A stretch of DNA of 11,306 nt from Acidobacteria bacterium UBA2999 (GTDB taxonomy: Bacteria; Acidobacteriota; Vicinamibacteria; Vicinamibacterales; UBA2999). Location of the stretch: the NCBI GenBank assembly GCA_002346475.1, contig DDZV01000016.1, forward strand, positions 1 through 11,306, in the 5' to 3' direction. Below, one piece after another: positions 1 through 7,238 of the stretch (its first letter is position 1; the number at the start of each line of letters is the position of its first letter). Both the position numbers and the translations under genes were made by a program. A model generated the notes under the pieces. That model had not been told where the DNA came from. It was given only the letters and a program-made list of their open reading frames with translations, and made no database searches.

Positions 1-1
1 G

Positions 2-1057
2 AGACGCTACGACGTTGACTGGCTACGTGTGTACGCACTCGGCCTGCTGATTGTCTACCACATCGTGATGAGTTTTCAGGTCTTTGGGAAGTCGTTCCTC
101 TTTATTCAGAATCAGCAGACCTTAGACGAGTTATGGCCCCTAATGGCGATGATTAATGTGTGGCGGATTCCTATTCTCTTCATGGTCTCTGGGATGGGAG
201 TTCGTTTTGCTCTGGAACGTCGCACCTGGTCACAACTCCTAAAAGATCGCACTCGTCGGATTTTGATCCCCTTAGTCTTCGGCCATTTTTGTATTGTCCC
301 AATTGTTACGGGGCTTGGACTGCAATATTACGGAATGAGTGGGGGGCAGTTTGTCTGGATACCCAATCCAGGCCATTTATGGTTTCTCGTCAACATTTTT
401 CTTTATGTAGTGCTCTGTCTCCCGCTGTGTGTGTTTTTCAAGAACCGACCAGACAATAGACTCGTCCGCCTGCTGACGAAGGCGTGCCGATCGCCAATAG
501 GGCTCTGCCTATTTATTGTACCGGTGGTGGTGGAAACGCTACTGATAGATCCAGAGCTTTTCGAGCTTTTCGCGGGGACACCGCATGGCTTTTTCTTTGG
601 GTTAGTGTGCTTTCTCACCGGATTTATATTTGTTTCGCTGAAAACAGTATTTTGGGAAGCAGTAGAGCGGTTGCGCCGCGGGATGCTTGGCCTGGCCTTG
701 GGGCTCTACTTCGTACGCCTCTTGGTGTTTGAGTTGCAAGCGCCCAATATCTTGATCGCCGTTGAGTCGATGAGTTGGATGTTGGGGGTTTTGGGTTATG
801 GATCAGCGTATTTGAACCACCCGTCACGCACGTTGGCGTATTTCAGTAAGGCAGTGTACCCAGTCTACATTGTGCACATGCCACTGCAGTTTCTCTTTGC
901 TTTCTACCTCATACCCCTGGCGTTACCTGCACTATTGAAACTAGCGTTGTTATTGGTCCTGACCTTTGGGGCAAGTGTGACGTTGTATGAAGTGATTAAA
1001 CGCCTCACATGGTTGCGGCCTCTCTTTGGGATGACGCGCCAACCAACTCCCACGTGA
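2..1057 (+). CDS. Membrane acyltransferase, acyltransferase family 3 (5' end outside window)
   Basis: This is an integral-membrane protein of the acyltransferase 3 family (OpgC/OafA-like), which moves acyl groups onto glycans, lipids or other envelope molecules at the cytoplasmic membrane. The reading frame is open to the left edge. The first visible residues, RRYDVDWLRV, followed by a hydrophobic helix ending in LLIVYH, are the usual N-terminus of the family, so the real start lies just outside and the GTG at 29 is internal. About 351 residues are visible, with some nine or ten hydrophobic segments. The His in the first helix (visible residue 20) and the basic stretch RTRRILIP after the second helix fit the family. 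The substrate cannot be told from sequence. The gene ends with TGA and converges on the luciferase-like gene with a 25-base gap. Family assignment is fairly sure; the specific function is unknown. Confidence 0.85.
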   Translation, partial: RRYDVDWLRVYALGLLIVYHIVMSFQVFGKSFLFIQNQQTLDELWPLMAMINVWRIPILFMVSGMGVRFALERRTWSQLLKDRTRRILIPLVFGHFCIVPIVTGLGLQYYGMSGGQFVWIPNPGHLWFLVNIFLYVVLCLPLCVFFKNRPDNRLVRLLTKACRSPIGLCLFIVPVVVETLLIDPELFELFAGTPHGFFFGLVCFLTGFIFVSLKTVFWEAVERLRRGMLGLALGLYFVRLLVFELQAPNILIAVESMSWMLGVLGYGSAYLNHPSRTLAYFSKAVYPVYIVHMPLQFLFAFYLIPLALPALLKLALLLVLTFGASVTLYEVIKRLTWLRPLFGMTRQPTPT

Positions 1058-1082
1058 TTTGGTCTATGACTGCTCTTGACTG

Positions 1083-2081
1083 TTACGCTTGTTGCAACCC
1101 AGCGACATGGGCAATACGTTCGTACGACTGCAAGCGGGCTTTGCGATCTGGGAGGAACGCGGCAATCATAAGTTCGTCAGCAGCTGTATCGGCCACAAGT
1201 TGTTCGAGACCCACACGTACTTTGTCAGCACCACCAATAATGGCGCCATGTAAGAATTCATCTGCAATGCGTTCTTCATCGGGAGTGAATTGATAGGCGA
1301 GTGCTTCCTCGACGGAGGCAAGGGGAGCACGTTGTCCAGTGCGACTTCGGACGATCGCCAGTTTGAGAGGAACAGTCAATTGCTCAGCGTGAGCGTCATC
1401 TTCACCGCAAACAACCGTCACCGCTAAGATAGCTTGTGGCGTGGCCAAACCGTGTGAAGGTCGGAAGCCGTCTCGGTACAGGGTTAATGCAGCGTTTGCA
1501 TTTTGCATGGCAAAATGTCCGGCAAAAGCGTATCGAAGACCGAGAGAAGCCGCGATAGCAGCCCCAGCCATGGTCGATCCCAGCATCCAGATTGGCGGAA
1601 GGCTTACGTCTGAGGGCATTGGGATAATTTTGTGAAACGGATGCTGATCAGGAAAGGCAGATCGATCGAATGCGAGTAATTCTGTGAGACGTTCGTTCGG
1701 ATCGTTTCCTCCACCACGTTGCAACGCCGATGCCGTTACGGGATCAGTGCCTGGAGCGCGTCCAACCCCGAGATCGATCCGTCCCGGGTACAAGACTTCT
1801 AGTGTCCGAAAAATTTCGACGAGGCGTAGCGGGTTGTGATTAGGTAGCATAATCCCACCGGTACCAACACGGATGCGGCGAGTCACAGCAGCTACATGTG
1901 CCACGAGCACTTCTGGGGCAGAGGTTGCGATGCTTGGCATACTGTGGTGCTCTGCAACCCAGTAGCGTTCGTAGCCGAGGGTGTCGCAGCGGCGCGCGAG
2001 GGTGACCGAATCAGTAATAGCCTCACGTGGCGATGACCCTGGGGCCACTGGTGCTAGATCGAGTACAGAGAGTGGAACCAT
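1083..2081 (-). CDS. Luciferase-like (LLM class) flavin-dependent oxidoreductase, MsnO8/YhbW type
   Basis: This cytoplasmic TIM-barrel enzyme of 332 residues belongs to the bacterial luciferase-like monooxygenase superfamily, which uses reduced flavin and oxygen on varied substrates. The N-terminal strand (MVPLSVLDLAPV), the YWVAEHHSMP motif at 40-49, the RIRVGTGGIMLPNHNPLR stretch at 69-86 and the GRIDLGVGRAPGTD stretch at 100-113 are typical of the single-component-like YhbW/MsnO8 subgroup, which is often annotated as an alkanal monooxygenase alpha-chain relative. Length is normal for that subgroup. The true substrate is not predictable. The start is ATG; no Shine-Dalgarno sequence is visible in the bases before it (GACTACGTAA), so initiation may be weak or leaderless. 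The gene is monocistronic, diverges from the secreted-protein gene 62 bases away and converges on the acyltransferase gene. Confidence 0.9.
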   Translation of the reverse strand: MVPLSVLDLAPVAPGSSPREAITDSVTLARRCDTLGYERYWVAEHHSMPSIATSAPEVLVAHVAAVTRRIRVGTGGIMLPNHNPLRLVEIFRTLEVLYPGRIDLGVGRAPGTDPVTASALQRGGGNDPNERLTELLAFDRSAFPDQHPFHKIIPMPSDVSLPPIWMLGSTMAGAAIAASLGLRYAFAGHFAMQNANAALTLYRDGFRPSHGLATPQAILAVTVVCGEDDAHAEQLTVPLKLAIVRSRTGQRAPLASVEEALAYQFTPDEERIADEFLHGAIIGGADKVRVGLEQLVADTAADELMIAAFLPDRKARLQSYERIAHVAGLQQA

Positions 2082-2109
2082 TTACGTAGTCTAGATCGCG
2101 AACGGGAAC

Positions 2110-2115
2110 TATAGT
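2110..2115 (+). promoter_or_regulatory. Possible -10 element for the secreted-protein gene
   Basis: TATAGT lies 28 bases before the ATG at 2144, inside the 62-base divergent spacer. It matches the sigma-70 -10 consensus at five of six positions. No good -35 hexamer sits 16-18 bases upstream, so this is a weak call. Confidence 0.2.
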
Positions 2116-2130
2116 TGGAAGGAATCCAGT

Positions 2131-2137
2131 AAAGGAG
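2131..2137 (+). promoter_or_regulatory. Ribosome binding site of the secreted-protein gene
   Basis: AAAGGAG lies six bases before the ATG at 2144. It is a strong Shine-Dalgarno sequence and fixes the start of the downstream gene, which in turn supports the signal peptide reading. Confidence 0.75.
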
Positions 2138-2143
2138 TAATCC

Positions 2144-2860
2144 ATGCGAACTACGCTTGTGCTGATGTTGTCGATCCTTGGGGCAGCAGTTATGGCGCAA
2201 CAACATGATCCACGTCAGCAATCAGAGGCGGCCATCACGATTTATGCTCCTGAGCAACACGATCTCTACGATGGCCACTTCGTGATTTCAGGTAATCGCA
2301 TTCATATGCTTGGCGGGTTAAATGACTCTCCAGGTTGGGATCATATGGATAACAGTGGCACGACAGCCAAGGCCGTGTCTGGCACAGTGGAGCTTGACGT
2401 CGATGAGATTCAGAATACAGGCCGTTTTGAAGCGAGATTAGGGATTCCTGAAGGGGATTTTGTGTTGGCAATCGATCGATTTCACGAATTCAGTCCCTGT
2501 CAAGACGGCGGGATCGTAGCTTATCTCCACGAGCATGGGACCGATGCGGGCTGTGGCGATAGTAATTGGCCAAAAACTTTTGTTTTTGTTGCCGGCTGGG
2601 GTTACGGGCATGCCACACTTAACGGTCAGCCACTCTACGAGGATTACGAAGTACACTTTATGGTCACGCAAGGGATCCGCGATCGAGAAACGTTGCGTGT
2701 AAAGCACCCCATGGCTAACCGTACATCAGCAGCTGGCGCAGTCAACCCCGCAACGCAACAAATAGATTTCTATATTCGCAGTCCCAAGGCGGATTCGCGC
2801 AACCATCCCACACGTGAGGTCTTTACCCACTTTTTTGGGCTCGAAGTCACGTGGAAGTAA
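2144..2860 (+). CDS. Secreted protein of unknown family
   Basis: I do not recognise the family of this 238-residue protein. It has a clear Sec-type signal peptide: MR, a hydrophobic core at about residues 4-16, and an AVMA/QQ site predicting cleavage after residue 18. The mature part has no further membrane helix and alternates short hydrophobic strands with glycine and aspartate turns, which suggests a beta-rich fold. It contains two cysteines (C119 and C137) that could form a disulfide after export. Between and around them lie clustered polar residues, including HEHGTD at 129-134 and the aromatic-glycine run GWGYGH at 151-156. The HEH and nearby Asp and Cys could bind a metal, but this is only suggestive. 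Start choice is well supported by AAAGGAG. The gene stands alone between a divergent monooxygenase and a convergent cyclophilin gene, so its neighbours do not suggest a role. Periplasmic, outer-membrane-associated or extracellular location is likely. Confidence 0.85.
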   Translation: MRTTLVLMLSILGAAVMAQQHDPRQQSEAAITIYAPEQHDLYDGHFVISGNRIHMLGGLNDSPGWDHMDNSGTTAKAVSGTVELDVDEIQNTGRFEARLGIPEGDFVLAIDRFHEFSPCQDGGIVAYLHEHGTDAGCGDSNWPKTFVFVAGWGYGHATLNGQPLYEDYEVHFMVTQGIRDRETLRVKHPMANRTSAAGAVNPATQQIDFYIRSPKADSRNHPTREVFTHFFGLEVTWK

Positions 2861-2905
2861 TGGTTGTTTAATCCGGTTGTAGCGTCAGCGTATTGAGAAT
2901 AGATT

Positions 2906-3433
2906 TCAGGGGGTTTCGCGTCGTTCAATATCGATTGCTTCAATGACAATATCTGTTGTCGGACGGTCATTCTGACCCGTCGAAGTACTCCCAATTGCGC
3001 TAATTACATCCATGCCCTCAACAACCTCTCCGAATACTGAATGGTGATCATCGAGGTGAGGTGTTGGTGCAAGGGTAATAAAGAATTGGCTACCGTTTGT
3101 ATTAGGTCCAGCGTTAGCCATCGAAAGAATTCCTGCTTTATCGTGGCGTAATGCTGGATCAAATTCGTCAGCAAAGTTATAGCCTGGCCCACCAGTGCCT
3201 TGTCCAAGTGGGTCGCCCCCTTGAATCATGAATCCATCAATCACGCGATGGAAGATCGTGCCATTGTAGTAAGGGGTTGTGTGTTTTTTTCCCGTGCCCG
3301 GGTGAGTCCATTCACGGGTTCCTTCTGCAAGTCCAACGAAATTGGCCACGGTGTTTGGCACTTCTTTTTCATGCAGGCGCAATGTAAAGGTGCCTGCAGT
3401 GGTGGTAACGCGTGCGTAAAGTCCACTAGACAA
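2906..3433 (-). CDS. Cyclophilin-type peptidyl-prolyl cis-trans isomerase
   Basis: This single-domain cyclophilin has about 175 residues and speeds cis-trans isomerisation of X-Pro bonds. There is no signal peptide, so it should be cytoplasmic. Numbered from the TTG start, the catalytic set is present: FHR with R63, F68, M69 and Q71 in DGFMIQGG, N107 in MANAG, Q116 and F118 in GSQFFI, and H131. The position of cyclophilin A Trp121 is His126 (TPHLDDHH), so high cyclosporin affinity is not expected. I chose the TTG at 3433 because AAAGGAG lies eight bases before it and because close relatives, as I recall them, begin just before GLYA. An ATG at 3454 (182 residues) and a TTG at 3463 (185 residues) are in frame but lack a good ribosome binding site. 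It is probably the last gene of the ilv-rhomboid transcription unit, though the 89-base gap would allow its own promoter. Confidence 0.93.
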   Translation of the reverse strand: MSSGLYARVTTTAGTFTLRLHEKEVPNTVANFVGLAEGTREWTHPGTGKKHTTPYYNGTIFHRVIDGFMIQGGDPLGQGTGGPGYNFADEFDPALRHDKAGILSMANAGPNTNGSQFFITLAPTPHLDDHHSVFGEVVEGMDVISAIGSTSTGQNDRPTTDIVIEAIDIERRETP

Positions 3434-3441
3434 CGTGTTTT

Positions 3442-3448
3442 CTCCTTT
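3442..3448 (-). promoter_or_regulatory. Ribosome binding site deciding the cyclophilin start
   Basis: Read on the minus strand this is AAAGGAG, eight bases before the TTG at 3433-3431. The same spacing is seen for the AGAGGAG before ilvC. It lies inside the longer open frame that begins at ATG 3454, so it argues for the internal TTG as the main start. Confidence 0.6.
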
Positions 3449-3515
3449 TGACATAGATGGCAAGAGCCTATCACGCTTGTATATTCAAAGTGTAATGTGA
3501 TCTTGCGAGGGCCCG

Positions 3516-3530
3516 TGGTGTCTCACACCA
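3516..3530 (-). other. Small hairpin across the rhomboid stop codon
   Basis: TGGTGT and ACACCA form a perfect six-base-pair stem with a three-base loop, and the TGA stop of the rhomboid gene falls within it. No T-run follows on the minus strand (the next bases are CGGGCCCTCGC), so it is not a standard intrinsic terminator. It could be a weak pause or an RNA-stability element, or chance. Confidence 0.3.
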
Positions 3531-4368
3531 TTACATGGATGATGGAATACACAATTGAGAGTAGCGATGCAGCAAGGCAACCAAATGCGATCATCACGTG
3601 ATCAATACGTTCGGTTTGCATCGGGTCAAGCAGGCGTGCTGCTAAATAGCCACCAGCAAAGCCGCCGCCATGTGCGTAATTATCAACACCAGGCATAATT
3701 AATCCGAACACGCCGAGCATTAAGGCGTAGCTCAATGCCTGACTGCCGATGAGACGACTCCCTGTACGGTTCCCGTAGTACACCAAAGCACCCAACAGAC
3801 CAAAGATCGAGGCGGAAGCGCCAACTGTAAATTGCCCCCCACGTAGAAAAAAGAAGCCAGGAAGGAAAGCGCCTGCAAATGAACTGAGCGCGAATCCTGC
3901 CACCCCTGCTGCGGTGTAAATGATCACCATGCGACCAGGTCCGTACATCTCAGCTGTGACTGGTGCAAGCTGTCGGATCCACATCATGTTAAACAAGATA
4001 TGGAGCAATCCTCCATGCAACCAGGTAGCGCTGAGGACGGTCCACCAGCGGTCTAAACGAAACACTGGGATTGCCCCGCTGGCACCGAAGAGAAAAAGTG
4101 CTTCGTTGCTTGGCCCAAACATTGAAAAGAAACCACCTGTACTGATGGAGCTACCGGAAAAAACTAGCGTCAGGATGTAGACAAACACACAGGTACCTAT
4201 GACGAATGGCACAAACCCAAAATCTTGTCCGAGTGCTTGTAGATACCGTCCAAAGCCCCACAATCCTGGGTTCGTACGGTTGCAGTTGTAACAGGCATCG
4301 TCGTCGACACCAACTAGCACGCCGCACGATGGGCAAATTAACGATCCGGTAGTTTGACGTTTGAACAC
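3523..4368 (-). CDS. Rhomboid family intramembrane serine protease with N-terminal zinc ribbon
   Basis: Rhomboids cut transmembrane substrates within the membrane using a Ser-His dyad. This 281-residue protein begins with a short cytoplasmic zinc ribbon made of CPSC (C12, C15) and CYNC (C26, C29), followed by a six- or seven-helix rhomboid core. The nucleophile is S185 in VGASASIFG (GxSx motif) and the general base is H233 in AHGGGFAGG. The HGGLLHILFNM motif at 118-128 supplies the oxyanion-side H118, H123 and N127. All catalytic residues are present, so an active enzyme is expected. The natural substrate is unknown. The GTG start at 4368 gives the MFKRQTTG N-terminus usual for this subgroup. 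It lies 18 bases after the ilvD stop and in the same frame, and lacks an obvious Shine-Dalgarno sequence, so translation may depend on ribosomes leaving ilvD. Confidence 0.93.
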   Translation of the reverse strand: MFKRQTTGSLICPSCGVLVGVDDDACYNCNRTNPGLWGFGRYLQALGQDFGFVPFVIGTCVFVYILTLVFSGSSISTGGFFSMFGPSNEALFLFGASGAIPVFRLDRWWTVLSATWLHGGLLHILFNMMWIRQLAPVTAEMYGPGRMVIIYTAAGVAGFALSSFAGAFLPGFFFLRGGQFTVGASASIFGLLGALVYYGNRTGSRLIGSQALSYALMLGVFGLIMPGVDNYAHGGGFAGGYLAARLLDPMQTERIDHVMIAFGCLAASLLSIVYSIIHVMV

Positions 4369-4386
4369 TTGGTGATCATAGCGTGT

Positions 4387-6054
4387 CTACTCGTCGGTGA
4401 CACACCCCTGCGAAGCTGGTTGTACGTTTTTGATGTACTTACCTAGGACACCATTGGTAGTCTTGTACGGTGGCATTTTCCACGCTGCACGACGGGCTGT
4501 CAGATCGTCGTCTGAGAGTGTGACGTTAATCTTGCGTTGACGTGCATCAATCACAATTTTGTCACCCGTTTGTACAACGGCAATCGGACCGCCTAGTTGT
4601 GCTTCAGGCGTAATATGTCCGACGATGAAACCATGTGACCCACCAGAGAAACGACCGTCGGTGATGAGCGCAACATCTGCTCCCAGACCGGCGCCCATGA
4701 TGGCCGATGTAGGGGTTAGCATTTCTGGCATGCCAGGTCCACCTTGCGGTCCTTCGTACCGAATGACAATCACTGCTCCTGCTTTAATTTCTCCTTGTTC
4801 TAGACCTTTAAGCATTGCTTCTTCTGAATTGTAGACACAGGCCGTTCCTTCAAAGCGTTCACCTTCTTTACCGGTAATTTTGGCCACTGCACCATCTGGT
4901 GCCAGGTTGCCATAGAGGATCTGGATATGTCCGGTGGCTTTTATTGGGTCGGTTAGTGGTCGTAACACGTCTTGGTCTGGCGGCAGATCAGGGACTGCTT
5001 TAAGGTTTTCAGCGAGCGTACGCCCTGTACAGGTTAAACACGAGCCATCCAGGAGTCCGTTTGCAAGAAGCAGTTTCATGAGTACTGGGGTACCACCAAT
5101 GCGGTGCAAATCCTCTTCTAGGTACCTGCCGCTTGGTTTGAGATCGGCGATGAAGGGAACACGGTTGCTTGCCTGCTGGAAATCCTCAAGTGTTAACAAC
5201 ACACCAGCTGCTCGTGCCATCGCAATCAGATGGATTACGGCGTTTGTCGATCCACCAAGCGCCATAACAACCGACATGGCATTTTCAAAAGCCGTTCGCG
5301 TCATGATGTCTCTCGGTTTAATGTCACGTTCCAATAGGACACGAATAGTGCTAGCTGCCTGCTTACACTCTTCAAGTTTTGCAGGATCTTCTGCTGGCGT
5401 TGAAGAGCTGCCTGGGAGAGACATTCCGAGTGCTTCAATGGCAGCGGACATCGTGTTTGCGGTGTACATACCGCCGCAGGCACCGGCACCAGGGCAACTG
5501 TTACGAACGATTTCACTTCGTTGCTCGTCAGTGATACTTCCAGCAAGAAACTCGCCGTAAGACTGGAATGCAGACACGATGTCGCGCGGTTTGCCGAGTG
5601 CAAACCCGGCACGAATAGTGCCCCCGTAGACCATGAGTGCAGGACGATTGAGACGTGCCATTGCGATAAGGCACCCTGGCATATTTTTGTCACAGCCAGG
5701 GACTGCTACGAGCCCGTCGTACCATTGCGCACCCATGACTGTTTCAATGGAGTCTGCAATGAGGTCTCGAGATGGCAGTGAGTAGCTCATACCTTCAGTA
5801 CCCATGGACAAGCCATCACTCACACCGATTGTGTTAAATCGAAGGCCAACAAGGTTTGCAGTAGCGGTGGCATCGCGCACAGCGGCGGCAAGTTTGTCGA
5901 GATGCATGTTACAGGTGTTGCCCTCGTACCACATGCTACAGATACCAACCTGCGGTTTATTGAGATCAGCATCAGTGAGGCCAATACCGTACAGCATGGC
6001 CTGAGAAGCGCCTTGACTTTTGGGTTGTGTAACCCGCGAACTGTAGCGGTTCAT
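4387..6054 (-). CDS. ilvD: Dihydroxy-acid dehydratase
   Basis: IlvD removes water from 2,3-dihydroxy-3-methylbutanoate or -pentanoate, giving the 2-keto acid precursors of valine/leucine and isoleucine. It is a cytoplasmic Fe-S enzyme of the IlvD/Edd family. Its 555 residues match the shorter IlvD form. Likely cluster ligands are C48 (EGNTCN), C121 (PGCDKNMPGC) and C193 (GACGGMYTAN), an arrangement known for [2Fe-2S] dihydroxy-acid dehydratases. The substrate/Mg region and the catalytic serine motif GRFSGGSHG at 467-475 (S473 the likely base) are intact. Its ATG overlaps the pheA stop as ATGA, so the two are translationally coupled. It completes the pathway begun by ilvB, ilvN and ilvC upstream. 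A sugar-acid dehydratase is the main alternative in this family, but the operon makes IlvD nearly certain. Confidence 0.98.
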   Translation of the reverse strand: MNRYSSRVTQPKSQGASQAMLYGIGLTDADLNKPQVGICSMWYEGNTCNMHLDKLAAAVRDATATANLVGLRFNTIGVSDGLSMGTEGMSYSLPSRDLIADSIETVMGAQWYDGLVAVPGCDKNMPGCLIAMARLNRPALMVYGGTIRAGFALGKPRDIVSAFQSYGEFLAGSITDEQRSEIVRNSCPGAGACGGMYTANTMSAAIEALGMSLPGSSSTPAEDPAKLEECKQAASTIRVLLERDIKPRDIMTRTAFENAMSVVMALGGSTNAVIHLIAMARAAGVLLTLEDFQQASNRVPFIADLKPSGRYLEEDLHRIGGTPVLMKLLLANGLLDGSCLTCTGRTLAENLKAVPDLPPDQDVLRPLTDPIKATGHIQILYGNLAPDGAVAKITGKEGERFEGTACVYNSEEAMLKGLEQGEIKAGAVIVIRYEGPQGGPGMPEMLTPTSAIMGAGLGADVALITDGRFSGGSHGFIVGHITPEAQLGGPIAVVQTGDKIVIDARQRKINVTLSDDDLTARRAAWKMPPYKTTNGVLGKYIKNVQPASQGCVTDE

Positions 6055-7238
6055 GATTCAGATACTTTGGGTGCAGGTCGGCGAACTGCGTGGGTAGGGT
6101 AGCACCCAAGCACCTTCAGCGACACTACGTGTGCGGTCAGATCTTTAAGAGCTGCTTCGGTATTGGGATCCTCAAGATTACCCTCAAAGTCCACGTAAAA
6201 AACGTATTCCCACAGTGAACCCGGCCGAGGTCGTGATTCAAGCTTCGTTAGATTTAACTTGCGGTTTGCCAGAATATTCAAACAGGCAACCAGGGCTCCC
6301 TGTTCATGCCGCGTTGCAAAAATAAGCGATGTTTTGCAATCGATTCGTTTGTCACATGGTAAGTGGCGAGGGCCGACGACTACAAAACGCGTGAAATTTT
6401 CACGCTGATTGTTAATCTCGCGTGCGACGATCGATAGTCCCCAAATACGTGCCGCTTCCTCGCTCCCGATCGCGGCCTGTGCAAGGTCGTGGTCATCTCG
6501 TACTTTCCTGGCTGCAAGCGCGGTATTCGGGAATGATTCAACTTTTACATGCGGCAGACTTGAGAGGAATGTAGAACACTGTGCAATTGCCTGTGGGTGA
6601 GACAAGATTCGTCGTATGCGTTCCAGAGGAACATCCTCAACTGCGACTAAACAGTGGTCAACTTTTTGAATCTCTTCACCGACGATGGCCAATTCCATCT
6701 GTGCAAGAAGATCGTAAGCTTCATTGATGGAACCAGCTGTTGTATTTTCAATCGGCAACATACCAAAGTGTGCAGTTCCACTGCGCACTGCCCCAAGGGC
6801 ATCACGGAATGTTTCGTACGATCGGAAATCGACGCCTTGCTCACGTGCACTGAAGTGTCGTTGAGCTGCGAGATGTCCCCACGCGCCATCTGTGCCTTGA
6901 TACGCTACAACAAGCGGTTGGTCTGGGCCTCGTTCACGTGCGAGCAAGTGATCCTGCTGACGCCGAACTGAATAGTCGAGGATTTCATTAAAGAGCCGTG
7001 CAACAAAATGCGGATCAAGGCGCAGTTCGCGTGCTTGTGCTTGTAGCTTTTCTAGTAATTGCTTTTCGCGGGCCTCGTCTCGAACCTGTTCGGACTGCGT
7101 TTCCTTGAATGCTGCGATAACACCGATCACGCGTAATCGATCAGCCAGTGCTTCAACGATACGTTTATCGATTGCATCGAGCTCAGTTCGCAGACGTACG
7201 AGCCGTGCTTCTTGATCACCTGAGGAGGTATCACTCAT
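6051..7238 (-). CDS. pheA: Bifunctional chorismate mutase/prephenate dehydratase (P-protein)
   Basis: This protein converts chorismate to prephenate and then to phenylpyruvate, the last steps before transamination to phenylalanine. Domains in order are an AroQ-type chorismate mutase helix bundle (about residues 12-98, with RLRTELDAIDKRIVEAL), a prephenate dehydratase domain (about 109-288, with VAYQGTDGAWG, PIENTTAGSINEAYDLL and the NFTRF motif whose Thr283 is catalytic), and a C-terminal ACT domain (about 303-385). The ACT domain keeps GALV (314-317) and ESRP (334-337), the phenylalanine-binding motifs, so feedback inhibition by phenylalanine is expected. The 395-residue length is normal. 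It begins in a TAATG overlap with ilvC and ends in an ATGA overlap with ilvD, so it is fully embedded in the branched-chain operon, an uncommon place for pheA. No strong Shine-Dalgarno sequence precedes it, consistent with coupling. Confidence 0.97.
   Translation of the reverse strand: MSDTSSGDQEARLVRLRTELDAIDKRIVEALADRLRVIGVIAAFKETQSEQVRDEAREKQLLEKLQAQARELRLDPHFVARLFNEILDYSVRRQQDHLLARERGPDQPLVVAYQGTDGAWGHLAAQRHFSAREQGVDFRSYETFRDALGAVRSGTAHFGMLPIENTTAGSINEAYDLLAQMELAIVGEEIQKVDHCLVAVEDVPLERIRRILSHPQAIAQCSTFLSSLPHVKVESFPNTALAARKVRDDHDLAQAAIGSEEAARIWGLSIVAREINNQRENFTRFVVVGPRHLPCDKRIDCKTSLIFATRHEQGALVACLNILANRKLNLTKLESRPRPGSLWEYVFYVDFEGNLEDPNTEAALKDLTAHVVSLKVLGCYPTHAVRRPAPKVSES

Noticed and set aside
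29..31. GTG at 29 as the start of the acyltransferase gene
   Set aside because: The in-frame residues before it, RRYDVDWLR, are the conserved N-terminal motif of the family, so the gene begins left of the window.
3516..3530. Rho-independent terminator after the rhomboid gene
   Set aside because: The six-pair stem is followed by CGGGCCCTCGC and not a T-run, so it does not meet the usual pattern.
4338..4379. A 13-residue ATG open frame overlapping the rhomboid start in another frame, as a possible regulatory small ORF
   Set aside because: It has no ribosome binding site, does not end in a way that would couple to the rhomboid GTG, and is short enough to be chance.
4934..5560. A 208-codon open frame antisense to ilvD
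   Set aside because: It is rich in Ser, Arg and Ala, as expected from the complement of a conserved gene, and has no recognisable motif. The ilvD frame on the other strand carries all family motifs.
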